From: Dichomitus squalens LYAD-421 SS1
Lineage: Eukaryota; Basidiomycota; Agaricomycetes; Polyporales; Polyporaceae
Reading direction: 5' to 3'
Assembly: GCF_000275845.1 (NCBI RefSeq)
Contig: NW_006766883.1
Coordinates: forward strand, 2,807,655-2,871,654
Length of the DNA stretch: 64,000 nucleotides
Shown: positions 11,576-24,204 of the stretch, in pieces
How positions within the stretch are numbered: the stretch's first letter is position 1
Layout of the letters: every line of letters starts with the position of its first letter
Notes under the pieces: generated by a model
Databases searched by the model: none
What the model was told of the DNA's origin: nothing
Seen by the model: the letters and a program-made list of their open reading frames with translations, nothing else
Made by a program: the position numbers and the translations under genes

Positions 11576-14500
11576 TTAACTCGCTACCGGTACTGCATTG
11601 ATAGGTATATTGCTCAGAGCGTGGTTATCTATCGAGATGCCTGTACGAGAGATCAGCGTCAATCAATGATACGGACACGACGTGGTTTGACATACTTCTA
11701 GTGGCATTGGCGGTCTTGTATATGCCGATGAGACGGTGGCTCAGTTCGAACATGTCGTTACTGAACCCATAACATATTAGCGCGCCAAGAACACTGCGTC
11801 GATGCAATGAGAACCCATACCGGAGTGAGATGATAATGAATTGTGCATTCTTCGTGCGATCCTTGATGTAGTTCGCCACAATAGAGACGTTGCGGAAGTC
11901 CAGGGCGGCGTCGATCTCGTCCATAAAGTACAAAGGAGTTGGCTATTCGCGGTCGTCAGCAGGTGCTTGATAGCATTCGCTGGGTCGAACATACCTTATA
12001 GACATGCAGAGCAAAAACAAGAGCCAGCGAACTGAGCGTCTTCTCCCCACCAGAAAGGTTGGAGATGTTCTTCCAGCTCTTCTTGGGCGGCATCACACTG
12101 AAGATAATGCCCTCTGAGAAAGGGTCCATGCTGTCGACAAGCTCCAGCTCGGCATTACCGCCGAGAGTGATCATCTAGTGAGCGAGATTTACGTCAGATA
12201 CATCGGATATTAGTACCCTTCTGATCCTCACCTGATACATCTCCTTGAGCTTCAAGGAGATGGTGTTGAAACCCGCCATAAACTCCTTGAGTCGCTTGTT
12301 AGTCAATTCGTCGTACTCCGCCTTCTTCTGGTTCTTCAGCTTGGTGACTTCGTCCAAGTCAGCCGCACGGCGCAAGAACTCCTCCTCGCGCTTCTGATAG
12401 TCCTTCAGGACGCTCAGATCTGGCTTAGCGTTCTTGACCTTCTCTATAGATTCGTCAGCACTATATAGTGCACAGCGTGTTGCTACACACTCACCATCCA
12501 ACAGCTCAGTGTCTGCGAGGAGTGCATCTCTGGTGAACGTCCTCAATTCGGCTTCGGTGAATGTATGCAGCGTGTGCGAGGGCGTGCGAGCACGAGCCTT
12601 GCTTTTGCCGGGCTCCTTCTTGACTAGACGCTTCTTGCCTTCGCCATCATCGTCGTCTCCGCTATCATCGCTCCCGCAGCCTTGAGCATTGCCTGCCTGG
12701 CCTTCCTCCCCCTCATCATCATCCTCGCTACGACCCAGTCAAAAATGTCATTATGAAATTAGGATTCGCGGTACTCACTCAACGTCCTCCAGTTGGAGCT
12801 TCTCGTGCTCAGCCATCCAGTGATCCAGAGATTGCTTGTTCTCCTTGTACTTCTTCCTCTGGGTCTCTAGTTCGTTCTGGATCTTCATCTCACGCTGTCT
12901 GAAAGCCTGAATCTCCTCCGTCTTCTCGTCCAGCTCCTCCTTCAGCTTCGCCAGGTCATCGCTCGACTTCTCGGCCGCAGCCTGAGCGACATCGACCTGC
13001 TTCTTGAGCTCGCTCATGTATCCTTCCACTTCCTCCAACTGCTCCTGGAGCTCGGCGAGTTCCGCCTCGACGTCCTCAAGCTCCTTGCGGTTTTGCTCGA
13101 TGCTGTGTGTGAGCTTGTCGATATCCTTCTGAGCCTTGGCCTTAGCGACCTCCGCTTTGGTGAGTTCGTCGTTGGCAAGATTGATGTGCAGGCGGATGCC
13201 TTCGACCTTGGACTTCTGCGAGAGGAGACGAGCACCGCCGATCTCGAGGATCTTCTTCTCGAGCTCCCCGATCTCATCCTCGATGTCCTTCGCCTTCCCT
13301 TGAAGCTTCTCGAGCTGAGTGGTAGCGGCGTCGATTTCCTGGTCGAGAGTAGCGATACGGGCAACGTCGCCAGCGTCAGGCTTGCTTTGAGATCTGTAGG
13401 ACGGAGATAAGACAGATACTCATGGATCACACAAGAAGACCCACTTCAGGTTCTTGACGATCTGTTCAGAGTCTGCAATACGCTCGGAGCAGTTCTTGAT
13501 GTCGAGATTGAGCCGGTCGATTGCGTTGTCGAGGCGAGGGCCCGCCTGCTTGAGATTGTCAAGCCTGTTCTCGAGCTCCCGGAGCTGCTGCTGCGCCTGC
13601 TCGAGTGCGCGCTGGTCCCGTTCGCTCTCCTCTTGATACTGTCGGATGGTCTCGGGTGACACGGAGTCCGCCTGGAGCTTCGAGCTCATAGCGCCCTTTG
13701 ACACGGTATTACCACCACCGGACATGGTACCAGAAGAGTCAATGAGCTGTCCAGCGAGGGTGACGACGCGCCACCGGCGCGAGCCGCCAAATGCAATGCG
13801 GTTGGCTTGGTCGAGGCTCTCCGCGACGAGGGTATTTCCCAGACATTTGTAGAATGCGGGCCTAAAGCGTTCCTCCTTGGGCTTGATGAGGTCGAAAAGG
13901 CGGGGCACGTTCTCGGGTGTCTGGATCCTCTCCATGCCGCGGTCGCTCAGCTTCTCGAGGACCATGAACGACGCACGTCCGACTTGCTGGCTGCGCAGAT
14001 ATTCGATGCAGGCTTGACCCTGATCAACGGTGTCGACGACCAGATTACCGAGCGCACCACCCGCGGTAGATACTGCGATGTCGTATTTGTCGGGGATGGT
14101 ACCGAGGGCACCAAGACGACCCTGGAAATCGCCGTTAACATTGGCATCAGGAACATAGTATGTAGTGAAACGTACGTGGAAGCCACTGATACGGCCTTGG
14201 TTCTTGAGACGGTTCAGGCTGTCAAGCACTCGGTTGTTGCTGTGACTCCGCTCCTGGTTGGACCTAGCTTCATCAACCTTCACACGCGAGGCTGAGACTT
14301 TCGCGCGGAGGTTCTGAATTTGACTCTGGGCAGTCTAGAGCGCCTTTGTCAGTCACATACGTGCAATATAGGGCATACAATGTGCCAGACCTGGAGTTCC
14401 TTTTCAGCGTCCCGAATGTCACTCTGGGTTTTTGCCTTCTCCCTCTTGAGACCTTCGAGCTCGGCCATCTTCGCCTGATGCTCCTCGCGGAGTTCCTCCA

Positions 14501-17282
14501 GCGAGCCTTCAGCGCGTTCCCTCGCCATCTTAGCTTGCTCCGCTTTCTTCTGCAGAGCATCGCGTTCGCTCTTAGCGATGTCAATTTCCGCCTGCTTGGA
14601 GTTGATCTTCGCCATCCAAGGCTGAAGCTCCTTCTGTTTGACCTCGATCTGATCGTGGAAAACTTGCGTCTTGTCTGTACACGGACGTTGGATACAAATC
14701 ATCTATGGGAGACAACTTGCATGCGGACAAACCTTTCAAGCTATCCCGGATCTCCTCGAGTACCTTCTCCGCTTGAGCGAGCTCGGTATCATGTCTCTCG
14801 AGTTCCTTCCTTGTCTGTTCCATCTTGGCGTCGCTGTCTTCGATAGTATGTCCCGCCTTAGTCATGGCGGTCTCGTCCTGCACCAGTCTGGTAAGTGAAG
14901 GTCGTTACAAGCTCAGTAGATGGGGCATACGTCATTGATGGACTTGTTGAGCTTCTTCGCCTTAGAGTTGGCATGCTTACGCTTCTCCTGGAGACTGATC
15001 TGACTTTTCTCGCGAGCAGCGAGATCTTTGACAGCCGCTTCCGCAGCTTTCTTGACGTCCTGCGGTAGGGAGTAAGCATTCCGTTTCGTACGAATAGGGA
15101 GGTCACAAGATTACCTCGTATGCAGTATGTTTCTCCTCGTAGTGCTTCTCAAGCATCTCCAGATGGGTAATATCGTCCTGATTCTGCTCCCGCTCCTCCC
15201 GGAGCTCCTTCTCCTTCTCATTCTGGAGGACCGATCAGGAAACGCCATTGCGTGGGTTAGCAATTACTCACGATCTTCTGCTCGAGCTTCGTTTCGTTCA
15301 GCAAAGCCTGCCAGATGTACCATTGCCACAGACGTGATCTCGCGCGGATAAGATCGTTCACCATCCGGAGGTAGTCCTCGGCCTCTTTCTTCTTCGCCTC
15401 GAGCGCCTTGCGATCCTTCTCGACGATCTTGAGGCGATTGAGCTTCTCTTGCCGTGCTTCCGTGAGCCGCTCAACCTCGGCAAGCGTCTCCTCGATCGGC
15501 TCCTTGTACTGAGCCGTGCCAATGATGTCCTCGAGGTACTCGAGTAGGCCGTCGTCGTCGTTGTTGGCAGCCTTAGGTTTCATCTGGGCAATTGACTCGA
15601 CCTCACCCTATCACAAGGTTAGTGCCGCCTCAAGCTGCACATCAAGCCACCGTGAGCATACCTGCAAGATGAGGAAACGATTGTGATCTAGGTCGATACC
15701 GCGACCCTTCAACAGCGTCTGAACCTCCTTGTAGTTGCTCGCCCGCCCGTTGATCGTGTACTTGCTGTTGTTGTTTTTGTACGCGGTGCGCGTGACGACT
15801 AGCTTCGAGTTCGGAACGACGTCGAATGCATCAGGTCCAGGCTATGATGCGTCAGCATCGAGCATGCAAAACTTTTGTAGCGTTGCTCACCAAATCGATG
15901 ATCTCACGAAAGTGCACCTCCACGCTGCACTCTGTGAGGTCGGGATATCTCGCCGAGTTGTGAATGAGCTCGGAGAGCTTGCCCTGACGCATCTTCGTCG
16001 CGCGGTAACCGAAGACAAACAGTAGCGCGTCGATTGTGTTCGACTTACCAGAGCCGTTGGGCCCAACGATGGCTGAGAATGACTACAGTAGAGCCATAAG
16101 TGAGGACCGAGGCACGATTACGGTACAAAATCTCACTTTGTGGAATGGACCAATCTCCTGCCGACCAGCATAACTCTTGAAGTTGATGAGGGCCATCTTA
16201 TGAATGACCAGACGCGGCTTGGGTCCTTCCGGCTCAGCAGGGGCAGGTGCGGCCTGAGGTGGCTCACGCGACGGGATGGATGAGAGCGGAGGGTCCAATA
16301 AGGATTGTTCCTCTTCGTACGCGGCCGGTGTCGCCTCTGTCGCCTCATCCAAAACGGCTGCAGTAACCTCCTCCGCGTCCTCTTCTTCCTCTTCGGACCT
16401 CTCCCGCTCTGGCTCCTCAGCAGGAGTAGCCACAGCAGGTGTGGTTTCCTTCGCAGGGTCTCCCTCAGGCTCGGCGTCGGCGTCGGCTTCCCGCTTTACC
16501 TCAGCTTCATGCTTCACGGCTGCGTCCGCCATCTCCTCACCCTCGACCTGCGCCGCCGGTTCCTCCTTAACCGGGGTCATCTCCTTCTTCCCTCTCCGCG
16601 CCCTCGATGGCTGCGATGGCCCTGCCTGAGGCTCGTCGTCCGAGTCGTCGATCACATATATGACCTTCTCTTTCTTCACCTTCCCCTTCCCACGAGTTGC
16701 AGTCGTCTTCGACGAGGGCTTGATGTACTGCTTTTCGCCGTTCTCGTTGAGCTCATACCCATCCTCGTTCTCGGAGTCAATGACGATTGTAGAGATGCGT
16801 CGTGTCGAGCGTGGAGTCGTGGATGTGGTGGCCGTCGCCACAGTCTTCCTCCGTGGAAGAGGGGTCTCCGTAGACTCCGCCTTAACGGAAGAGCCTCGCG
16901 TCTTCCTAGTCGCAGGCGCGGCCGCGGGTGCAGCGGACGCCCTTGAAGGCGGCTTCCGTGACCTGGGTTTCGGGGCCTCCTCCGGCTCATCGCCTTCCTC
17001 CTCCGTCTCCAAGGACGGACGCGACTTCTTCTTGGGTGGTGGGGATGGTTCCTCCTCTTCCTCGTCTTCTTCTTGCACCTGGTCCAACGACTTCTTTGGG
17101 CGCGTCGACGATCTTCCCTTGGATGATGGTTGCACTGAGCTCGATCTGCGTGTACGGGGGGCAGGCTTGACCTCTTCTTCCTCGTCGGTCTCCACTTCTA
17201 CCGGCTCATTGCGCTTACGTTTCGACGCTGCTGCAGATGGTTCCGCTGAGGCGCGCGACCGAGAGGAACGTCTTGGTGGCAT
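11576..17282 (-). CDS. SMC4: Condensin ATPase subunit SMC4
   Basis: Core subunit of condensin; pairs with SMC2 to fold mitotic chromosomes. From the start at 17282 (MPPRRSSRSRA): about 370 residues of acidic and basic low-complexity sequence with S/P/K-rich blocks, then the head starting MALINFKSYAGRQEIGPFHK, Walker A GPNGSGKSN, a long coiled coil, the hinge (SGFHGRLGALG, AVSTAGGALGNLVVDT), a second coiled coil, signature LSGGEK, Walker B YFMDEIDAALD, and the SMC4-type tail IGIYKTANATR. The last intron is 11641-11695 (GTATGT...TACAG); splicing it extends the tail to ISIDNHALSNIP and a stop at 11576, matching the family end better than read-through. About 12 introns, roughly 1,600 aa. The N-terminal extension is longer than I recall for yeast Smc4. 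A Met 38 codons upstream is also in frame. Confidence 0.93.
14122..14175 (-). other. 54-nt stop-free intron in the SMC4 hinge
   Basis: Donor CAC|GTACGT and acceptor TTCCAG flank a 54-nt segment that is a multiple of three and has no stop. Splicing joins SGFH to GRLGALG, the conserved hinge order. Retention would insert 18 residues into the hinge without frameshift. Confidence 0.7.
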
Positions 17283-17579
17283 GGAAGACTCGAAAGCCCT
17301 GCTGGGGCTAGATTTGAAGTCGAAGAAGGATGGGGGATGGGCGTTGTGGATAAGTTCGAGCTTGAACCGCCGGCCACGACGCGTCGCGTGTGTCACGCAC
17401 GTGACTCACGCGTCCTTGTGGCTAGCAGCACCAGTGGCGTAGGGCATGTAGAAGACTGGAACCCTTAAACTAGTACGTATTCGCCATTTGAACAAGTGTA
17501 CAACAGAGATATGAAAGACTACGATACAACAAAATGATGCTACAGTCCTTGTGCGCAGCTGAGCTTTCGACATAGACGG

Positions 17580-19480
17580 CTACCAATCCTGCCAGCCGGC
17601 CTCGAGACCCTCCGTCACCCTCCATGGCTTGTCGGCTAACCACGTCCGTATGCGCTCCCCGTCCCGTGCGTCCGCACCCTCATCAAGAACACTCACATCA
17701 CCTTTGTCCCATAATGACAAAATCGACCAACCCACTACCAGCATGCCGGGCGGACGTTGCTCGCCAACGCTCTCCAATGCCGCAGGGATATCGCGTAATG
17801 TCGACGCAATGACGCGCTGGTCAGGCATGGACGCACGCTCAATGAGCGCGATAGGCGTCAAAGAGGGGTATGCGAGGCCTTCTCGACGTTTTGAGGACTC
17901 CTGGTCGACAGACTGGAGCGCTTCTAGTACTTGAGGTAGTCGAGCGACGCCCATGAGTATCACGAGCGTCCGGGCACGGTCGTACCCAGGCAACTTGACC
18001 TCCTTGCCCGCACGTCCAACACCTGTACAGACAACGAACGACTCCGCCGCTCCTCGTTGCGTAACAGGGATGCCAGCAAAGGTGGGACCTGCCAGAACGG
18101 AGCTGACTCCGGGCACGACCAACGGCTCGAATCCGTGCAAGCGGAAGTAGAGAACTTCCTCGCCCGCGCGGCCGTACACAGTCGGGTCGCCTTGCTTCAA
18201 CTGCGCCGTCCCGTCAGTACGATGCGATTTCACGCTAGATAAGACAGACCCACCCGAACGACTGTCAGGCCGCGTTTTGCGGCTTCCACTGCGGCTTCCA
18301 TGAGCTCTTGCTGCGCGCCGTCTGCGTTCCCGGGGAACTTCCTAGCAATGCGAACTTCTACTCCAGAAGGGATTAGGGCAAGCACGGCATCCGGAACCAA
18401 TTTATCTGAGAGCACCAGCTGAGCGTGCTTCGTAAGAGCGGCGTGTGTGGCGACGGTCAAGAGGGAGGGATGTCCGGGACCGGATCCGACCAAGAGTATA
18501 CGTCCGCGACGAGGTGGCGGAGAGAGACTCAGACCATGGAAGGGTGTCGTGATCTGGTCTCCCGCCTGAGAGGAATCGCCAAAATTAGGCGTCGCACTTC
18601 GAAAGCCCTCGCGCCCGTCCAAAACCGCAAGCATGTCCTCGTCCGTCATCTGCGCGAGCCGTCGTAATGGCCAATACTCGCTGACCTGCGCGACCCACTT
18701 CATCCGCCTCCGCGCACGTTCCTTCTCGGTCTCGGTCTCCTCCATCTTCCGCTGCGGCACGGGTTCGTTCGGCGTAAAGGGCGCGCTGTCCTCGTTCAAC
18801 TCCGGCTCTTCTCCAACTCCGTCTGACGCCTTCGCCTGCGCCCTGAGCCTTCCCACCTTCTCCACTGAGCCGCCAACCTCCTTCGGGAGCCCTGCAACTA
18901 TTTCTCGCCGGATGCGGCCCGCAAGCCTGCACCCGTGACCATTCGTGGTGACGCCCACTTGCAGGGGGGATGGCCTCCCTGTGCCGAGGTCCGCGAAACG
19001 GTGCGAAGACATGAAACTGAAGTCGCAGAGTTCCGGGATGTCGGCGACGGTGACAGGAATACGACGGTGACGGCAATAGCGTGCGATAGAAGAGGCGGAG
19101 TCATAGCTGCGACGATACCCGTTGGGTCCAGCGACGGTGTCGGTAATGCAGACCATAGCAGGTGGGGTCGGCTGCTGGTAGATGAAGCTATCGAGAGCCT
19201 TTCCGTCGCGCCAGTAATCGTTCGATCCAGAGTTGGAACAGGGGAGTGCATCGATATCGACGAGATCAAGTTGCTCCTGGCTGGCTCGCCATCGCAACTC
19301 CTCGCAAACTCCTTCGAGGCCGCCTTTAGAAACGACGATGACCTTTGCGTCTGCTTCTAACGCGGTGAATGCGCGTGAGGCGGCGAGTGTGTTCCCGCCG
19401 ACAATGATGACAATTCTCTTGGCAGGGCGGAAGGCTATGAGCATGGAAGCCCCTCCAACGGGCTTCGGGAATGCCTCCAT
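17580..19480 (-). CDS. MET1: Siroheme synthase: Met8-like plus uroporphyrinogen III methyltransferase
   Basis: Makes siroheme, the cofactor of sulfite reductase, needed for sulfate assimilation. Two exons (19480-18254, 18200-17580), 615 aa. Residues 1-220 look like a Met8/CysG N-terminal domain: a dinucleotide-binding VIIVGGNTLAASRAFTALEA, then ADIPELCDFSF. After an acidic and basic linker comes the SAM-dependent methyltransferase: GRILLVGSGPGHPSLLTVA (SUMT motif), LVLSDKLVP, then across the intron VVRLKQGDPTVYGRAGEE and PGVSSVLAGP. The junction CGG|GTGGGT...GCGCAG|TTG restores the invariant KQGDP motif. In S. cerevisiae, Met1 and Met8 are separate proteins; the arrangement here resembles bacterial CysG. 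Whether the N-terminal half is catalytically active cannot be judged. The frame is open for another 70 codons upstream; the chosen Met precedes the conserved fold. Confidence 0.88.
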
Positions 19481-19738
19481 GTCTCGCGAGAACCTAAGCA
19501 AGGCGATGGTGAATGGGGAAGAGTTGCACAAATTGAAGCGACTGTCCGGAACGCCATGGTGAATCCGCCAATAAAAGAGTGAGCGCGTGAAGATGAGCAA
19601 TCGGAAGCCCATCCGCATTTCTCGGCCTCCATTGGCGCCCAACAAAGGCGTTACGCCGTAGAGTGACTCTGAGTCACAGTCCTCCGCCAAAGCTCCCAGA
19701 GGGCGCTCGTGGTCGCGGGCTTGCCTTCCCAGCTCCGA

Positions 19739-20400
19739 TGCAGCTGGTCGATAACGAGACTGTGAGTATCGTTGTTTGCGCTTTCAAAATCGCCTGTTCA
19801 TGACCACATTACGAAGTTCTTAACACAAGTGTCGACCCTGTTCGAGTCGAGCGCGAGATCTGGTTCGATATGGCTTACGCATAAACGACGTGCGTATCTG
19901 TCTCTCAAGTTACAAGATCTATTGATTCTCACTCACCATGTCGCAGTGCTACACGAGGGCGGCGATGCCCATATGTCCTCGGAAGCCGATGGCATCAAAG
20001 AATACCCATGTCTTGTCCGAGTCAGTGATGGAGACAATTCGAAGTTCTCGACGATCGTACGTGTGCTATCCCCTCGTGCCCTCTGCATCTAATCAAACAC
20101 AAGATGCACGAACAGGTTCAGCCTGCAGACCTTGAGAAGTTCCACGCAGCGTATGGGACGCTTTTGAAGGCATGCATGTCAACACTTCGAAAACGGGATA
20201 AGAAGCGTGAAAAGCAGCGGCAAGAGGACGCCGCCCGCAAGAAACGCCGGTTGCAGGAGGAGATAGCGGTAGAGGGTCCCAAGCGAGGGGCTTGCAGGCG
20301 AAGACGTCAGAGAAAGATGAAGCAGGCGGCGAAGCTAGAGGAGTCGAAGAAGCGGGCGCAGGAAAGGGAGGAGGCGAAGGCGAGAGCAAAAGCGTCCTAA
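19739..20400 (+). CDS. SRP14: Signal recognition particle subunit SRP14
   Basis: Alu-domain protein of the SRP, which binds SRP RNA and slows elongation during ER targeting. Exons 19739-19762, 19817-19889, 19947-20056, 20116-20400, 163 aa. The protein starts MQLVDNETFLTQVSTLFESS, continues GSIWLTHKRLLHEGG, then EYPCLVRVSDGDNSKFSTI and LEKFHAAYGTLLKACMSTLRKRDKK, matching SRP14 order throughout. The C-terminal tail of about 60 residues is lysine/arginine/glutamate-rich, as in fungal SRP14. The second intron (19890-19946, 57 nt) is a multiple of three and stop-free, so an unspliced frame runs through it. The start lies 258 bp from the divergent siroheme gene. Confidence 0.88.
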
Positions 20401-20661
20401 AACCTCGCAGTCTGTATTCCCTAGACAATCTGTTGTATCACCAGATATCGCGCGCATACCACCGTCCTCGTAGGGCTGCTTGTTCATGTGCTGGCCGCAG
20501 GACACGTCGTGCCCATACCACAGTTTGTGCTGGAGCCCGAGGTCGTCTACCGCCTGTACCCCGGATCACCGATCATGGGCGCCTATTAGACACGCTTCGC
20601 CGCAGGGCCACCATCCTCGTTCCTCGAATCTTTCCCTGACCCATCTCGCCTGCTTGCCATA

Positions 20662-23600
20662 ATGCCCATCGTGTCTGCACCGCCCATTGCGCCAATTGAA
20701 GCCGACATATTTGACGATGACGAAGAGGGCTGGCAGGACATGCCCGTAGTACGAGATGACGATGACATCGCCGGAGGACTGGACGAGGAGGATCAGAAGA
20801 AGTACCACTATGTCGCTCCTACCAAGACGGCCTCGACGTCTGGCGCTGGGCAGAGTAACGCCACTGGAGCAGTGCTGGATGTCGACTACAAGGGGCACGA
20901 GTGGCGGACGAAAGCGGAGCAGGACGAGAACGAGTACACTCGCATCCGAATCAATGAGGAGGACGAGTCGGACGAGGTGCACCTGCGCACGCGGTACCTC
21001 TTCGACGAGGATAAGGCTATGACTCCTCTCAGCCAAATGCAGCAGACGAAGGACATGCTCACGGAGGCGCAGCGTATAGCCTATGTCGGCCTCTGTCAAC
21101 TTACGACTAAGGAGATGGTGGACAGGATGAAGAATGTCAAGCGGAAGGAGCTCAAGAAGGCGATACAGAACATGGAGCTGTGGGCACTAAAGATCATGGG
21201 CCGATTGTACTATCATATGGAACTCGCAACTGAAGGTGAAGTGTCTACCGTAACAGCTCCATCGAGGAAAGCCTGACACTGAACAAGCCCGTTAGAGCAG
21301 AAGATGATCGAGAGCCTCGGACAGCATGGAATCGAAGCCAAAGATCTTGTACCACCCCTCATGACCACCCATACCGTTGCCAATCCCGAGTACGATCCTG
21401 TAGAGGCTCGCCGGCTGGCTGAGCTCCGTGCGGAGGACGCCGCCAAGGAATCTGCAGACATCTCAGATAGCAGCTCTACGCCTCCTGCCTCCCCGCCCCC
21501 TGCGTACCGCTCCCTTCCTCCCCCTGTTCCACCGAAACCTCAGCAGACTACAACCAAAGTCCTAGAGGGCACAGCGGCCCCCGCGATGCCAGGTGTTAGT
21601 ACACAACTCTCCGCCGCCGACAAGGATGTGACGTTGGACATCCGATGGACTGTTCTGTGTGACCTCTTCCTCATCCTAATTGCTGACAGCGTATACGATG
21701 CGCGGTCGCGTGTACTCCTTGAGAGCGTGGCGTTGAAGCTTGGGCTTGGCTGGCTGGACGTGGTCAAATTCGAGCGTCGAGTGACAGAGGCTTTGGAGAT
21801 TCAGGAGGGCATCGAGAAGCTGGAGCAGCAGGAGTCTATTCAGGACGTTCAGAAGAACTCCAAGAAGCGTCGTTACATGATGCTCGGATTGGCGACACTA
21901 GGTAAGTCTCCATGATTACGATGTCGCGTTCTGCCATCGCCTAATACGATTGTTTCAATCGAGGTGGTGGACTTGTGATCGGTCTGTCAGCAGGCCTTCT
22001 TGCTCCCGTTATCGGAGCAGGTCTCGGTGCCGCATTCACGACGATCGGAATCACTGGGACGACAGGTTTTCTGGCCGGAACCGGTGGGGCAGCCGTAATC
22101 ACGACAGGAGGCGTCTTGACAGGGTCCAGTATCGCTGCTCGGGGCATGGCGCGCAGGACGCAATACGTCCGCACGTTCGACATCCTGCCCTTGCATAATC
22201 ACAAGAGGGTAAATTGCATTCTCACTGTATCCGGGTACGTATCGAACTTACTGCAAGGTATTCCGACCAATGCCTCACCATGTGTAATTAGGTTCATGAC
22301 TGGCCATCTCGATGACGTCCGTCTGCCATTTAGCGTCTTAGACCCGGTAGTCGGAGATGTCTTCAGCGTCCTCTGGGAGCCGGAGATGATCACAGAGACT
22401 GGAAGCGCGCTCAAGATCTTGACGAGCGAAGTGCTCACGCAGCTAGCTCAGACAGCCCTTCAGGCGACTGTGATGACTGCGCTCATGAGTGCCCTTCAAT
22501 GGCCAATTAGTCAGTACAACTTAAACGACGATATTGTGCGAGGATGACACTGACATGCCTAATTCAGTTCTCACCAAGCTCGGCTATCTGATCGATAACC
22601 CCTGGTCCAACGCCCTCGATCGCGCGAGGTCAGCAGGCAGCGTCCTAGCAGACGTCCTTATGCAAAGACACCTCGGAGTTCGCCCCATCACCCTCATCGG
22701 ATTCTCCTTGGGCGCCCGGGTAATCTTCTACGCGCTCGTTGAACTCGCGAAGAAGGGCGCCTATGGAATCGTGCAGGACGTCTTCCTACTAGGCGCAACC
22801 GTGACGGCACCGCTCAGCACCTGGCTTGAGGTCCGCTCGGTGGTGTCCGGGCGCTTTGTGAACGGGTACGCACGGAATGACTGGGTATTGAATTACTTGT
22901 TCCGCGCCACTAGCGGCGGCCTGAACACAGTTGCGGGGCTGCGTCCTGTGCAGAACGTTCCGGGGCTCGAAAATGTGGATGTGACGGACAAGATCGCAGG
23001 TCACATGAGCTATCGGACGTTCATGCCGCTCATTCTCGATCAACTCGGCTTCCCCGTTTCGGCGGACTACTTCGACGAGCCCGAGGTCTGCGTTGAAGCA
23101 ATATCTCATTGACTATCACATCACTAACCTAAGTACGTGTTGCAGGAGCCCGATTTCGAAGGGGATCGTGTGGTCATCAGGGAAGGCGAGCAGCAGGAGA
23201 AGAAGGGTTGGTTTGGGCGGAGGAAGAAGAAGTCGTCAAGTTCATCTCATTGCGTTTCGCGTCCACCTTCCGCCGCGACTTTTGGTCTTCCGAAGAAAAG
23301 GGCCTCTCAGGAATCCAATGCCCTTGATGACGATGAATTACCTCCTCGAGAGGGCGCCTCAACACCGACGCCAGCACTCGGCCCATCACATTCACCAAAA
23401 TCCCCATCGACTCCTGACAATGGCGATGTCGGGATTTCGGATATCCCTGCGCACGCCGGCTTCGACTTTGCCGCAATCAAGGAGGTCCTGGGCAAGTCGG
23501 ACCCGAATCCGAAGGAGCTCAATGTCCCTCAAGCTGGCCCCTTTCCTCCATCAAGTATTCCGCCTCCTACGAAACGGACGGAGTCGGCGCCGCCTCCCAT

Positions 23601-24204
23601 ACCAGAGCCCCCATCAACCCCCACACCGAAGACAAGAGCATCGGCTGGTCTTCTCCCGATCCCGCACGAGAGAGAACCCATAGCGGGACCTAGCACTATT
23701 CCCCGCACTGACCTGTCTTCCACGCTTTCGAGGTCACTCTCGCTCAACGATGTGTCAGACGCGGAAGAAGCAGACATGACATCATACGGCTCTGCCACAT
23801 CTTCGTCACGACGACCTGCAGTAGCTTTCGGGGGCGGTGACGGGTCATTTTGGCCAACTCAGGATCCCGAACCGATCTCAGCAGCATACGGGGGAGTTGG
23901 AGGTTATCAGATGCCCTCTAGTTTGGGGGCGATGCGCTCGACGGACCTGTTGTCCAATCCTTTCGCCAGCGCAGGGTCAGGCGGACTCCGCGCAGACGGC
24001 CTACCAGCTCCGCCGGATCATTCATTCGCCACTGCCTCCGCATCTGGCTTGTCGTTTGGTAGTGTCGATGGGTCGATCACATTCTCATCTGTGTCGTCGC
24101 CGCCGTTGCACGCGAGCGGCGATCCGTGGGCCAATGGTAATCCATACGGAAGCGGAAAGAAGACGGCTTCGAGCACTCTTGACCTGAATCCTTGGCAGAG
24201 TTGA
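20662..24204 (+). CDS. DUF726/TMCO4-family alpha/beta-hydrolase-like membrane protein
   Basis: Six exons with closing phases (20662-21235, 21296-21901, 21964-22234, 22292-22509, 22568-23085, 23146-24204), 1,081 aa. The N-terminal third is acidic with a coiled-coil-prone KNVKRKELKKAIQNMELW. The centre has a glycine/alanine-rich hydrophobic hairpin (GLVIGLSAGLLAPVIGAGLG), then the DUF726 core: LIGFSLGARVIFYALVEL with a nucleophile-elbow-like GFSLG, FLLGATVTA and RNDWVLNYLFR. The last 350 residues are proline/serine-rich and probably disordered. The family includes human TMCO4 and yeast Mil1/Yfl034w, the latter reported to bind the AP-1 adaptor. A trafficking or lipid-related role at endomembranes is inference; the substrate is unknown. 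Confidence 0.85.
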
